A stretch of DNA of 15,303 bases from JAIRTY01 sp050257395 (GCA_050257395.1 JBLMWU010000248.1:1-15303), one strand, 5' to 3'. Numbered from the stretch's first letter, positions 1 to 7,380 are shown. Program-made: numbers and translations. Notes: generated by a model not told the origin, from the sequence alone.

Positions 1-164
1 GCCGGCCGGTCCGCCAGTTCCTCAATCGCCGCCAGCTTGATCTTCACGACCTGCTCGCCATAGGGCTCCAGCAGATGCGCCGGGATCCCCATCTCGGCCG
101 CTACATCTTCCAGAGGTTTGAGTGCGGCGCCGCGCGCGATCTCCAGGTCGCTCGGGAAAGCCAT
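1..164 (-). CDS. fhs: Formate--tetrahydrofolate ligase, N-terminal part (cut by window edge)
   Basis: The first 54 or so residues of Fhs, the ATP-dependent enzyme joining formate to tetrahydrofolate; the reverse reaction releases formate and ATP from 10-formyl-THF. The visible protein begins MAFPSDLEIARGAALKP and continues with MGIPAHLLEPYGEQVVKIKL. This matches the family's conserved N-terminus (SDIEIAQ..KP...LGI....E.YG..KAKI). The P-loop and the rest of the roughly 550-residue protein lie beyond the left edge. The ATG at 164 is preceded by GAGGAG with 7 bases of spacing. It lies 117 bases downstream of the soxG stop on the same strand, so it may be read through from the sox operon. Its position after an enzyme that delivers C1 units to folate suits a role in C1 oxidation or balancing. 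The identification rests on the N-terminus only but is a good match. Confidence 0.85.
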   Translation of the reverse strand, partial: MAFPSDLEIARGAALKPLEDVAAEMGIPAHLLEPYGEQVVKIKLAAIEELADRP

Positions 165-187
165 GACGGGACTCCTCTTCGTCGAGG

Positions 188-202
188 AAGGGCTCGGCCC
201 TT
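188..202 (-). promoter_or_regulatory. Small hairpin in the fhs leader
   Basis: AAGGGC-TCG-GCCCTT is a perfect 6-bp stem with a 3-base loop, 24 bases upstream of the fhs start and 79 bases after the soxG stop. There is no T tract on the minus-strand side, so it is not a convincing terminator. It may be an attenuating or processing hairpin between soxG and fhs, or chance in a GC-rich spacer. Confidence 0.25.
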
Positions 203-280
203 GTGGGGTGGTTACGGTTGTACCGGTGAGATGAGAGTGGCCGGGGTGCGGAGTGTGGGACCAGGGACCAATGGCCGCCG

Positions 281-949
281 TCAGATGCCGGGGGTCATGA
301 AACCGTCCACGCCGATACCGAGCTCCCCGCCCGCGGCCATGAGCGCGTCAAAGAGGTAGCGGCCGGACGACCGTTCGCAGTGCAGCAGGTAGGACGGCGT
401 GCCGTCGCGGTCGTCGCGGACCACGTCGGTGGAGATCCCGGCGACCGGTGCGCGGAACGCGGTCCCGTCCGGGGTCATCTCGCCGTCCAGGTCGACCGGG
501 CACAGCCGCGCCAGCAGATCGGCCGCTGACCCGCCGGTCACCCGGACCAGCGCGCGGCCGTGGGTCAGGTCGATCACGGACACGAACTCGTCCGGGGCGG
601 ACTCGGCAGCCAGGCCGGTGAGCTGGCCGGCGGCCTGGCCGGCGGTGCCGGGCGGGGCCAGCAGCAGCCACTCGCCGGGACCCGCCCCGACCAGCAGCCC
701 GGCCCCGGCCAGCGTCCCGGCCGGGTCGCGGGCGGCCCGGCCGAACGGCACGCCCAGCGCCTTGGCGAACGTCCCGTTCCACGGGGCCCGCACGACCACC
801 TTGGCCAGCGGCGTGCAGTCGGTGATCGTGAGAGCCGCGTCGCTGCGGGCGCCGCTCACCTCCCAGCCGGCCTCCACCCGCACCGGCGCGGCCGACGGGA
901 TAGGGCTGCGCGCGACCGGGACCCCCGGCTCCACCTTGTTGTCAGACAC
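281..949 (-). CDS. soxG: Sarcosine oxidase / N-methylglutamate dehydrogenase gamma subunit (SoxG/MgdD)
   Basis: 222-residue gamma subunit of the heterotetrameric flavoenzyme. Family knowledge: the gamma subunit has a GcvT-like fold and packs against the alpha subunit. The sequence shows the typical low-conservation SoxG pattern: an Ala/Pro-rich start, then PLAKVVVRAPW (about 47-57), GPGEWLLLAPPG (about 90-101), VSVIDLTHGRALVRVTGG (about 123-140) and LLARLCPVDLD (about 145-155). The last two are the hallmark 'D.THGRA..R..G..A..LL...CP.DL' signature. The start is taken as GTG at 949 because GGAG sits 7 bases upstream and it overlaps the soxA stop by 8 bases, which indicates translational coupling. 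The longer open frame to 1018 would bury the start deep in soxA. It is the fourth gene of the soxBDAG operon. Confidence 0.86.
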   Translation of the reverse strand: MSDNKVEPGVPVARSPIPSAAPVRVEAGWEVSGARSDAALTITDCTPLAKVVVRAPWNGTFAKALGVPFGRAARDPAGTLAGAGLLVGAGPGEWLLLAPPGTAGQAAGQLTGLAAESAPDEFVSVIDLTHGRALVRVTGGSAADLLARLCPVDLDGEMTPDGTAFRAPVAGISTDVVRDDRDGTPSYLLHCERSSGRYLFDALMAAGGELGIGVDGFMTPGI

Positions 950-3875
950 GCATCCGCTCCCCTTCGGGATCGACGTGGGCAAGGTGCTCGGTGACGTGCC
1001 CGGTGACCTGGCGGCCACTGGGCAGCCGGATGGTCACCTGGGTCCCGGGGGCGGCCAGCGCGGCGTCCACCTGGGCGAGGCAGACCGCGCGGCCGAGGGT
1101 CGGGGACATCCGGCTGGAGGTGACCCGGCCCACGATGCGCGAACCGTCGACGAGCTGGCTGGCCTCGGGTGGCACCACCGACCCGTCATCGGGCTGCAGC
1201 CCGACCAGCCGCGGGCCGTCGCCGTCCGGCCCCTGCCACGCCAGCTCGGGCTTTCCGGCGAAGTCGGCCTTGTCGAGCTTGATGGCCCAGTTCAGGCCGG
1301 CGCTGAACCCGCGGGTCAGGCCGTCGGTGTCCTGGCCGACGATGAGGTGGCCCTTTTCCAGCCGCAGGATGCGCTGGGCCTCCACCCCGAACGGGGCGAT
1401 GCCCAGGTCCTGGCCGGCGGCCAGCAGGGCCTCCCACACCGCGAGCCCGTAGGCGGCCGGGATGTGCAGCTCGTAGCTGAGCTCGCCGGTGAACCCGATC
1501 CGCCACAGCACGCAGCCGTCCACCCGCGCGATCTGGCCGGTGCGGACCTCCATGTAGCCGAACGCCCCGCTGTCCAGGTCGACGCCCTCGGTCAGCCGGG
1601 CGAGCAGCTCGCGTGACTTCGGGCCGGCCACGTTGATGCTCGCGTAGGCGGTGGTCACCGGGGTGACGTGGACGTGCCAGTCCGGGTGGGTGGTCTGCAG
1701 CCAGTTCTCCACCCACTCCCACACCGCGGCAGCGCCCGACGACGTGGTGCTCATCAGGTAGTGCTCGGGGCCGAGCCGGCCGGTGACGCCGTCGTCGAAC
1801 ACGACGCCGTCCTCGGTGCACATCACCCCGTACCGGACCTTGCCGAGGCCGAGCTTGCTCCACTTGTTGACATACAGCAGGTTGAGCAGCTGCGGCACGT
1901 CCGGGCCGCGCAGGTCCAGCTTGCCGAGCGGGGTGACGTCGATGACGCCGACGTTCTGCCTGACGTTGCGGGCCTCGGCGGCCGGGTCGCCGTAGTGGTC
2001 GGGGCGGACCCAGGCCCCGGCGAGCAGCGGCCGGGCGTGGTGGGCCTCGTGCCAGGGCTGCATGGGCGAATAGCGGACCGGCTCCAGCTCCCGGCCGGCC
2101 AGGGCGCCGAGGGTGACCGGGGCGTACGGGGGCCGCCAGGTGGTGGTGCCGGTCCCGGCGATGGTGCGGCCGGTCGCCCTGGCCACGATCGCGACGGTGT
2201 TGACCACCTCAAGCTTGCCCTGGGTGGGTCCCATGGTGGCGGTCGTGTAGCGCTTGGCCAGCTCGATCGAGTCGTAGCCCTCGGCGACCGCGGTCACCAG
2301 GTCCTTGGACGAGACGTCCTCGCAGAAGTCCACGATGCCGTGGGTGGAGGCCCGGAACAGCTCCGGGTGCGGTTCGACCGGCAGGGGCGGAATGGTGTCT
2401 CCTGCTGGCCGTCGCTCGGCTCCGGGCCGCTGGAGCCCGCCGTCTTCCCTCCTCGCTCCGGCTCCTTCGCCGACTCGCTCGTCAGTCCAGACGGCGGCGC
2501 GGCCCTTCGGCTCGCTCCGGCCGGGCAGGGCCGCGAGCCAGTCGCGGCGGATCCGCAGGGCCCGGCGGGCCGCCTCCTGGCCGACCGCGGTGGCGTGCTC
2601 GATCAGCTGCTCCCGGCTGCCGTCGCCGGTGATCCCGCCGGCGGCCAGCACCGTGGGCGGCAGCTCGCCGGGGAAGAACCGGGCCGCCTCCGGCCGGTAG
2701 ACCGGCCGGTCGCCGGCCATGTTCAGCAGCGAGGTCGGGGCGGTCCAGCCGGTCGCGGTGACCACCAGGTCGCAGCTGATGACCGCGCCGTCCGCGAGCT
2801 CGACCGACCGCACGCCGCGGCGGCCGCGCACCCGGGCGATGTCACCGCCGGCCCGCGCGTCCACCACCCGCGCCACGTCGACCCCGGCCCGCCGCAGGTC
2901 CTCCGCGGCCAGCTCGCCGGCCGCGCTGGCGGTCAGCACGACCGCCCGCTGCCCCGGCTTGACCGCGTGGAGGTTGACGAGCCGGCGCACCGCGGTGGAC
3001 AGCATCACCCCGGGCACGTCGTTGCCCTCGAACACGTACGGCCGCTCGATCAGCCCGGGCGCGGCCACCAGCACCTTCGCGCGCGTCTTGATGAGCTGCT
3101 CGGCGCCGCCGGGCAGGCCGCGGCGCACCACCGCGACCCAGTTGTCGTCGTAGCGGCCCGCCACCACCGCGTCGGTGAGCACCTCGATCCCGGGTGCCCG
3201 CGCGACCAGTTCCCGCAGCTCGGCCAGTGCGGCCAGGTCGGCCTCGCCGCCCCAGCGCAGGTGCCCGCCCAGCCGGTGCTCCTCCTCGACCAGCATGACC
3301 CGCGCGCCAGCCTGCGCGGCCGCGGCAGCGGCCGCCATCCCGGCCGGCCCGCCGCCCGCGACCAGCACGTCGGGGTGCGCGTACCGCTTGTCGACCTCGG
3401 CCCGCGGCGTGCCCGGGGACACCGCGCCCGCGTGGATGAACCGCTGCAGCACCGCCTCGTACGCGGGCCACAGCCGCCGCGGCCAGATGAAGGTCTTGTA
3501 GTAGAAGCCCGCGCCGAGGAACCGGCCGAGCAGGCCGTTCGCCGCCTTGATGTCGAAGCCCAGCGACGGCCAGGTGTTCTGGGTCCGCACGTCCAGGCCG
3601 GGGGCGGCCAGCCGGTGCGCGCCGCGCACGTTGGGCTCGTCGCCGACCTGGAAGAAGCAGCCGGGGTCGAGGTAGCTGGCGGTCAGCAGGCCGCGCGGCC
3701 GGTGGTACTTCATGCTGCGGGACATCACCCGCCGCCCGGAGGCGGCCAGCGCGGAGGCGATGGTGTCGCCGGCGTAGGCGTCCACCGTGCGCCCGTTGAA
3801 CGTGAAGGTGAACGGCTGCGCCCGGTCGATCTCCTCGCCCGGCTGCGCGGGCAGCCGCATCGGCCGGGTGCTCAC
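942..3875 (-). CDS. soxA: Sarcosine oxidase / N-methylglutamate dehydrogenase alpha subunit (SoxA/MgdC)
   Basis: 977-residue alpha subunit. It carries the NAD-binding and folate-binding parts of an enzyme that oxidises an N-methyl amino acid and passes the C1 unit to tetrahydrofolate. Domains in order: an N-terminal ferredoxin-like Fer2_4 region (about 20-105, FTFNGRTVDAYAGDTIASAL), a Rossmann domain with GGGPAG at 174-179, a second nucleotide-binding part ending near VVTATGW (about 371-377), a linker, then GcvT/aminomethyltransferase domains from about 603 to the end (NVGVIDVTPLGKLDLRGPD; GFTGELSYELHIP; FGVEAQRILRLEKGH). The start is GTG at 3875, overlapping the soxD stop as GTGA, with GGAGGG 7 bases upstream. 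Residues about 452-492 form an odd Arg/Gly/Glu-rich insertion between the dehydrogenase half and the GcvT half (see the repeat at 2424-2505). Without it the length is near the family norm of about 930-1000. Sarcosine oxidase and N-methylglutamate dehydrogenase cannot be told apart by motif; the neighbours favour the latter. Confidence 0.93.
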   Translation of the reverse strand: MSTRPMRLPAQPGEEIDRAQPFTFTFNGRTVDAYAGDTIASALAASGRRVMSRSMKYHRPRGLLTASYLDPGCFFQVGDEPNVRGAHRLAAPGLDVRTQNTWPSLGFDIKAANGLLGRFLGAGFYYKTFIWPRRLWPAYEAVLQRFIHAGAVSPGTPRAEVDKRYAHPDVLVAGGGPAGMAAAAAAAQAGARVMLVEEEHRLGGHLRWGGEADLAALAELRELVARAPGIEVLTDAVVAGRYDDNWVAVVRRGLPGGAEQLIKTRAKVLVAAPGLIERPYVFEGNDVPGVMLSTAVRRLVNLHAVKPGQRAVVLTASAAGELAAEDLRRAGVDVARVVDARAGGDIARVRGRRGVRSVELADGAVISCDLVVTATGWTAPTSLLNMAGDRPVYRPEAARFFPGELPPTVLAAGGITGDGSREQLIEHATAVGQEAARRALRIRRDWLAALPGRSEPKGRAAVWTDERVGEGAGARREDGGLQRPGAERRPAGDTIPPLPVEPHPELFRASTHGIVDFCEDVSSKDLVTAVAEGYDSIELAKRYTTATMGPTQGKLEVVNTVAIVARATGRTIAGTGTTTWRPPYAPVTLGALAGRELEPVRYSPMQPWHEAHHARPLLAGAWVRPDHYGDPAAEARNVRQNVGVIDVTPLGKLDLRGPDVPQLLNLLYVNKWSKLGLGKVRYGVMCTEDGVVFDDGVTGRLGPEHYLMSTTSSGAAAVWEWVENWLQTTHPDWHVHVTPVTTAYASINVAGPKSRELLARLTEGVDLDSGAFGYMEVRTGQIARVDGCVLWRIGFTGELSYELHIPAAYGLAVWEALLAAGQDLGIAPFGVEAQRILRLEKGHLIVGQDTDGLTRGFSAGLNWAIKLDKADFAGKPELAWQGPDGDGPRLVGLQPDDGSVVPPEASQLVDGSRIVGRVTSSRMSPTLGRAVCLAQVDAALAAPGTQVTIRLPSGRQVTGHVTEHLAHVDPEGERMRV
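2424..2505. repeat. GC-rich imperfect inverted repeat inside soxA
   Basis: The left arm is GGGCCGC (2424-2430) followed by CCGCCGTCT (2437-2445). The right arm, 2489-2505, reads on the other strand GGGCCGC-G-CCGCCGTCT. The arms share 7 + 9 bases and differ by a 5-base gap. CTCGCTCCGG also occurs as a direct repeat at 2452-2461 and 2511-2520. The block encodes SoxA residues about 452-492, a Glu/Arg/Gly-rich stretch with no counterpart I know in SoxA homologues, and it keeps the reading frame. It looks like a small palindromic element of the kind that can settle in coding linkers. Its copy number in the genome is unknown here. Confidence 0.5.
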
Positions 3876-4126
3876 CGCAGGCCCTCCTCGAGGGTCCAGG
3901 CCTCGTTGCTGACGGTCTCGCGCTCGACCGTGAAGTGCCGGCGGCAGCCCATCCGGTGGTACCAGGTCTCCACGACCGGCCCGGCCGGGTTGGCGGGGAA
4001 GTAGAGGTACTCACGCCATTCGGCGGGGGTGACCGTCGCGGGATCGGGCCGGGCTCGGACGTCCCCCAGGCAGCGGAACTCCGTGGCGCCCCGCAGGCCG
4101 CACCAGGGACACCGGATCTGGATCAT
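3872..4126 (-). CDS. soxD: Sarcosine oxidase / N-methylglutamate dehydrogenase delta subunit (SoxD/MgdB)
   Basis: 84-residue zinc-binding small subunit that seals the complex. The N-terminal MIQIRCPWCG gives Cys6 and Cys9, and HRMGC gives His57 and Cys61. These are the C-x2-C...H-x3-C zinc ligands of the family. The internal motif EWREYLYFPANPAGPVVETWYHRMGCRRHF is split by family-typical conserved residues (E.W..YL..R.NP.G...E.W.H..GCR..F). The length is normal. The start is ATG at 4126, chosen because the CPxCG motif must lie a few residues from the N-terminus. The upstream ribosome site is weak (GGGAAAGG about 13 bases away), so coupling to soxB, which ends 36 bases earlier, may help translation. 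The stop overlaps the soxA start by 4 bases. Confidence 0.93.
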   Translation of the reverse strand: MIQIRCPWCGLRGATEFRCLGDVRARPDPATVTPAEWREYLYFPANPAGPVVETWYHRMGCRRHFTVERETVSNEAWTLEEGLR

Positions 4127-4161
4127 GTGTCGCGCGCCTTTCCCGCTCAGTGTCGTCCCGG

Positions 4162-5451
4162 TCAGTGGCCGACGGCCGCCGCGCCCTTCTCGCCGACGAG
4201 GGTGCCCTCGCGGAACCGCTGCAGCCCGAACGCCGCGATGATCTCGGGGGTGCGGCCGGTGGCGATGCACTCGGCCATCGCCTCACCCGAGACCGGGCCG
4301 GCCTTGAACCCGTAGGTGCCCCAGCCCACGTCCACGTAGAAGCCGCCCACCCCGGAGCCGCCCATGATCGGGGAGAAGTCCGGGGTCATGTCGCACAGCC
4401 CGGCCCACTGGCGCAGCAGCCGCATCTTCGACAGCGCGGGCATGAGCGACAGCACGTGCCCGGCCAGCCCTTCGGCGAACTCCAGCGAGCCGCGGGTCGA
4501 GTAGGAGGCGAACGGGTCCACGCTGGCGCCGAACACCAGCTCGCCGCGGTCGGTCTGGCTCACGTACACGTGCAGCGTGCCGGACACCACCACCGGGTGC
4601 AGGAACGAGCGCACCGGCTCGGTGACCGCCGCCTGCAGCGGGAACGTCTGGATCGGCAGCTTCACCCCGGCCATGTCCGCGATCAGGGTAGACCAGCCCG
4701 CGGTGCAGTTGAGCACCACCGGCGCGGCGATGTCCCCGCGGGTGGTGCGCACGCCGCGGACCTGGCCGTCCGCCACGTCGATGCCGATGACCTCGGTTTC
4801 CTGGTGGATGTGCACGCCCAGCGCGTCCGCGCCCCGCGCGTACCCCCAGACCACCGCGTCGTGCCGGATGATCCCGCCCGGCGGGTGGTAGAGGGCGCCC
4901 AGCACCGGGTAGCGCGCCCCGGCGGAGATATCGAGGTAGGGCACCATCTTCTTGATCTCGCCCGGGCCGATGACGTCGGAGTCGACGCCCTGCAGCCGGT
5001 TGACCTCGGCCCGCCAGCGCATGGTGCGCAGCGAGGCGTCGCTGTGCGCCAGCGTGAGGTGGCCCCGGCGGGAGAACATCACGTTGTAGTTCAGGGTGGC
5101 CGCGAGGTTGTCATACAGCTGCACGGACCGGTCGTAGAAGCGCACGCCCTCGGGGGTCAGGTAGTTCGACCGCAGGATCGCGGTGCTGCGGCCGGAGCCG
5201 CCGCCGCCGATGTAACCCTTGTCGAGCACGGCGACGTTGGTGATGCCGTGGTTGGCGGCCAGGTAGTAGGCGGCCGCCAGGCCGTGCACGCCGCCGCCGA
5301 TGATGACCACGTCGTAAGCCTTGCGCAGCTGGTGCTCCTGCCACGCGCGGGGCCACTGCTCCCCGGTCAGGCCGTGGCGCAGCAGCGAGAACGCGGAGTA
5401 CCGGCGGGCCCGGCCCGCCCCGCGGCGGCCGGCAGGGCGGGCTGCTTCCAC
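4162..5451 (-). CDS. soxB: Sarcosine oxidase / N-methylglutamate dehydrogenase beta subunit (SoxB/MgdA)
   Basis: 429-residue catalytic flavoprotein subunit of the DadA/DAO family, and first gene of the operon. The N-terminal YSAFSLLRHGL (19-29) and AYDVVIIGGGVHGLAAAYYLA (about 46-66) hold the FAD-binding GxGxxG-type loop (GGGVHG 52-57). IGGGGSGRSTAILRSNY (81-97) is the family's flavin-contact segment. GGIIRHDAVVWGYARGA contains His197, aligned with the histidine that carries covalent FMN in heterotetrameric sarcosine oxidases. GGFYVDVGWGTYGFKAGPVSGEAMAE is the C-terminal FAD signature. The start is GTG at 5451, with GGGAGG 6 bases upstream. The frame is open as far as 5679 but that part is unrelated in sequence and overlaps the regulator gene. 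The 35-base gap to soxD fits a single transcript. Confidence 0.93.
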   Translation of the reverse strand: MEAARPAGRRGAGRARRYSAFSLLRHGLTGEQWPRAWQEHQLRKAYDVVIIGGGVHGLAAAYYLAANHGITNVAVLDKGYIGGGGSGRSTAILRSNYLTPEGVRFYDRSVQLYDNLAATLNYNVMFSRRGHLTLAHSDASLRTMRWRAEVNRLQGVDSDVIGPGEIKKMVPYLDISAGARYPVLGALYHPPGGIIRHDAVVWGYARGADALGVHIHQETEVIGIDVADGQVRGVRTTRGDIAAPVVLNCTAGWSTLIADMAGVKLPIQTFPLQAAVTEPVRSFLHPVVVSGTLHVYVSQTDRGELVFGASVDPFASYSTRGSLEFAEGLAGHVLSLMPALSKMRLLRQWAGLCDMTPDFSPIMGGSGVGGFYVDVGWGTYGFKAGPVSGEAMAECIATGRTPEIIAAFGLQRFREGTLVGEKGAAAVGH

Positions 5452-5521
5452 GGTGTCCCTCCCGAGGGAACCGGACCGCCCGCAGGACGGTCCACCTATC
5501 CGGGAGCATAGGACCGCAATG

Positions 5522-5547
5522 AAACACTGTCCACCGGTAGTGGACAG
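5522..5547. promoter_or_regulatory. Operator-like palindrome upstream of soxB carrying the shared motif
   Basis: CTGTCCAC (5527-5534) and GTGGACAG (5540-5547) are perfect 8-base arms around CGGTA. The left flank extends it to AAACACTGTCCAC (5522-5534), which recurs upstream of mgsA and gmaS. It lies 76-98 bases upstream of the soxB GTG, between soxB and the stop of the regulator gene. Read on the minus strand the hairpin is followed by TGTTTCATT, so it could also serve as a terminator for the regulator transcript. The recurrence of one arm at two sites without the hairpin favours an operator. A further half-site-like GGTCCACC is at 5489-5496, and a possible minus-strand -10 (TATGCT) is at 5510-5505. 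Confidence 0.6.
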
Positions 5548-5575
5548 ACTTGGGGAAAAAGTTCCGCAGTCTGGG

Positions 5576-6226
5576 TCAGGCCGAGGGTGTGATCGACTTG
5601 AGCGACAGGAACTGGATCGGCAGTTCGACCAGGGCCACCGGGCCGTGCGGCACCCCGCCGATGAACTGCAGCGCGTCACCGGATTCGAGCAGGTAGCGGG
5701 AACTGCCGTAGCCGTACTCCATCCGGCCGGTCAGCATGTAGATCAACTCGGTGCCGGCGTGCTGGTACAGCGGGAACGAATCGATCCGCTCGGTCAGCGT
5801 GACCAGGACCGGCTCCAGCGTGTTGTTGGGCGCCCGCATGATCCCCAGCGAGTGGTAACGCCGCCCGGCGCCGGACCACTTGTGCTCGATATCGAGGCCC
5901 TTCCCGGCTTTGACATAGAGCACATCCTGCTCTTCGTTCAGGCCGCGGAAGAATGCCGTTACCGGCACCTGGAGCGCTTCGGACAACCGCGCGAGGGTGG
6001 CGAGGCTGGGGGACGCCTGGGCATTTTCGATCTTTGACAGCATGCCTTTGGACATCCCGCAATGGGCGGCGAGCTGGCCCACGGTCCACCCGAGCTGCAG
6101 CCGGAACTCCCGCACACGCTGGGCAATCGCCGCGCCCAGCGCCTCCTCGAGATCTTCGGGCCTGCTGCCGGGGCCGCTGGGAGAAGCGTCGTGGGGCCCC
6201 GCCAGGCCGGTGATGTGCGCCACCAC
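5576..6226 (-). CDS. XRE-family transcriptional regulator with C-terminal cupin domain
   Basis: 216 residues. An N-terminal helix-turn-helix lies at about 33-92 (QRVREFRLQLGWTVGQLA, then GMSKGMLSKIENAQASPSLATLARLSEAL), a textbook HTH_3 pattern. A C-terminal cupin_2 barrel lies at about 135-210 (HAGTELIYMLTGRMEYGYG; LLESGDALQFIGGVPHGPV). Proteins of this build are usually one-component regulators that sense a small metabolite in the cupin and often control catabolic operons beside them. The start is GTG at 6226, preceded by AAGGAG with 6 bases of spacing; a second GTG follows directly. It lies 124 bases upstream of soxB on the same strand and is the only regulator in the window. It is therefore the likely reader of the AAACAYYGTCCAC sites, although no binding evidence is visible here. 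Confidence 0.9.
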   Translation of the reverse strand: MVAHITGLAGPHDASPSGPGSRPEDLEEALGAAIAQRVREFRLQLGWTVGQLAAHCGMSKGMLSKIENAQASPSLATLARLSEALQVPVTAFFRGLNEEQDVLYVKAGKGLDIEHKWSGAGRRYHSLGIMRAPNNTLEPVLVTLTERIDSFPLYQHAGTELIYMLTGRMEYGYGSSRYLLESGDALQFIGGVPHGPVALVELPIQFLSLKSITPSA

Positions 6227-6321
6227 GGCTGCTCCTTTCCTCGACCTGATACCGGGCGGGCCACGCCGGTTTTCTTCCCGCCGCGGTGACCGCAGTTCAG
6301 GCTAATGCCCGCCCGAACACA

Positions 6322-6335
6322 GGGTCACGTTACCC
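6322..6335. promoter_or_regulatory. Near-palindrome upstream of the regulator gene
   Basis: GGGTCACGTTACCC matches its reverse complement at 12 of 14 positions, and lies about 96 bases upstream of the regulator's GTG. The preceding bases GAACAC (6315-6320) weakly recall the AAACAC start of the shared motif. A second short palindrome, GCGGT-G-ACCGC, is at 6283-6293. Either could be an autoregulatory site. The 6227-6471 spacer otherwise shows no gene and no clear promoter. Confidence 0.2.
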
Positions 6336-6471
6336 GGCGGAAACAGAAAGCAGCCGCGCAGGGCCGGCCAGCGCCGCCCCCGATGCCCGGGGAGACCCGC
6401 GGTGGCGCCCGCCGGAGCCCGGCCCGGGGCCAGGCCGGCAATCGCCGCTAGTTCTTCCTATGAGACGGATA

Positions 6472-7380
6472 TCACTGTACGTGAACGGCTGGCGCCGCTG
6501 CCGAATCGTCCGCCGGCAGCCGGGGTGGCGGCGGCGAGAACCGTGGCGACTGCTCCCGCACGGCGGCGGCCACCCGCACCGCGTCCAGCGCGGCCGCCGC
6601 GTCAGCGGTGCGCACGCACCAGGCGCCCGCCTGGGCGGCCAGCACGGCGATCGCGGCGACCGCCGCGGGCCGCCCGGGCAGCGGCCGCCGCCACGGGCTG
6701 ACCAGGATCGGCCGGCCGAGCGAGCGGAACTCGCCGAGCCGGGCCAGCAGCTGCCAGTTCTGCTCCTCGGTCCGGGCGAGCCCGGCGCCCGGGTCGGCGA
6801 CCAGCCGCTCCACCGCGATACCGGCCGCGCACGCCGCCGCGGCCCGTTCCGCCAGCAGCCTCGTGACCTGGGCGGCCACGGTCGTGTGCGGCGGCCGGAC
6901 AGCACCCACGCCGGGCCCTGGCGTGAGCACGTACGCGACCCCGAGCCCGGCCACCGCGCGCAGCATGCCCGGGTCGGCGAGCCCGCCGCTGACGTCGTCC
7001 ACCATCCGCGCGCCCGCGCCGGCCGCCGCCTCGGCCACCCGGGCGCGGACGGTGCCGACGCTGACGAGCGCGCCGGCCCCGGCGAGCGCCGCGACCACCG
7101 GCAGCACCCGGCGCTGCTCCTCCGCCAGCGGGAGCGGGGCGGCGCCGCGGTGCGGTGACCCGCCGGCCACCTCGATGAGGTCGGCGCCGGCCTGCATCAG
7201 TTCCATCCCGCGCGCCACGGCCTGCTCCAGCCGGAACGCCTTCCCGCCGCCGGGGAACTCCGCGGGCGCGACCGCGACCACGCCCATCACCAGGCACCGC
7301 CCGGGTTCTGGCCAGCCCGGCAGGCCGCCCGGCGCGGTCGGCCCGGCAACCGCGACAGCGGAGGCGGCGTGCTGCGTCAT
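6472..7380 (-). CDS. Dihydropteroate synthase-like protein with degenerate active site
   Basis: 302 residues with the DHPS (pterin-binding TIM barrel) layout. Family landmarks are present in order: VMGVVAVAPAEFPGGGKAF (31-49) for 'MGI.NVTPDSFSDGG', AGADLIEVAGGSPHRGA (64-80) for 'GAD.IDVGGESTRPGA', VSVGT (106-110) for 'VSVDT', VDDVSGG (127-133) for 'INDVSGG', ADPGAGLARTEEQNWQLL (195-212), then LVSPWRRPL (226-234) and VRTADA (256-261) for 'SRK' and 'RVHD'. Several residues needed for pterin, metal and pABA handling are changed: Asn to Ala36, Asp to Gly109, Asn to Asp128, and His to Ala259. It is thus probably not a folate-making DHPS, and resembles the non-canonical FolP2-type paralogues of actinobacteria. 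The start is ATG at 7380, with GAGG 5 bases upstream. It heads the minus-strand side of a divergent region shared with mgsA; the link to C1-folate chemistry is inference. Confidence 0.8.
   Translation of the reverse strand: MTQHAASAVAVAGPTAPGGLPGWPEPGRCLVMGVVAVAPAEFPGGGKAFRLEQAVARGMELMQAGADLIEVAGGSPHRGAAPLPLAEEQRRVLPVVAALAGAGALVSVGTVRARVAEAAAGAGARMVDDVSGGLADPGMLRAVAGLGVAYVLTPGPGVGAVRPPHTTVAAQVTRLLAERAAAACAAGIAVERLVADPGAGLARTEEQNWQLLARLGEFRSLGRPILVSPWRRPLPGRPAAVAAIAVLAAQAGAWCVRTADAAAALDAVRVAAAVREQSPRFSPPPPRLPADDSAAAPAVHVQ

Noticed and set aside
3322..3341. GC-rich palindrome-like run in soxA coding sequence
   Set aside because: It encodes the alanine-rich helix after the Rossmann loop (AAAAAAAQAGA), so ordinary codon choice explains it.
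1668..4004. Long plus-strand open frame (778 codons) opposite soxA and soxD
   Set aside because: Antisense shadow from GC-rich third positions. The translation is low-complexity Gly/Ala/Arg/Pro/His with no domain, while the minus strand has clear SoxA and SoxD motifs.
5452..5679. Upstream extension of the soxB frame into the regulator gene
   Set aside because: The GTG at 5451 has an excellent ribosome site, and the extra residues show no conservation with SoxB.
6419..6438. CCGGCC...GGCCGG hairpin after the DHPS-like gene as terminator
   Set aside because: Only 6-base arms of G and C, no T tract, and such matches are expected by chance at this base composition.
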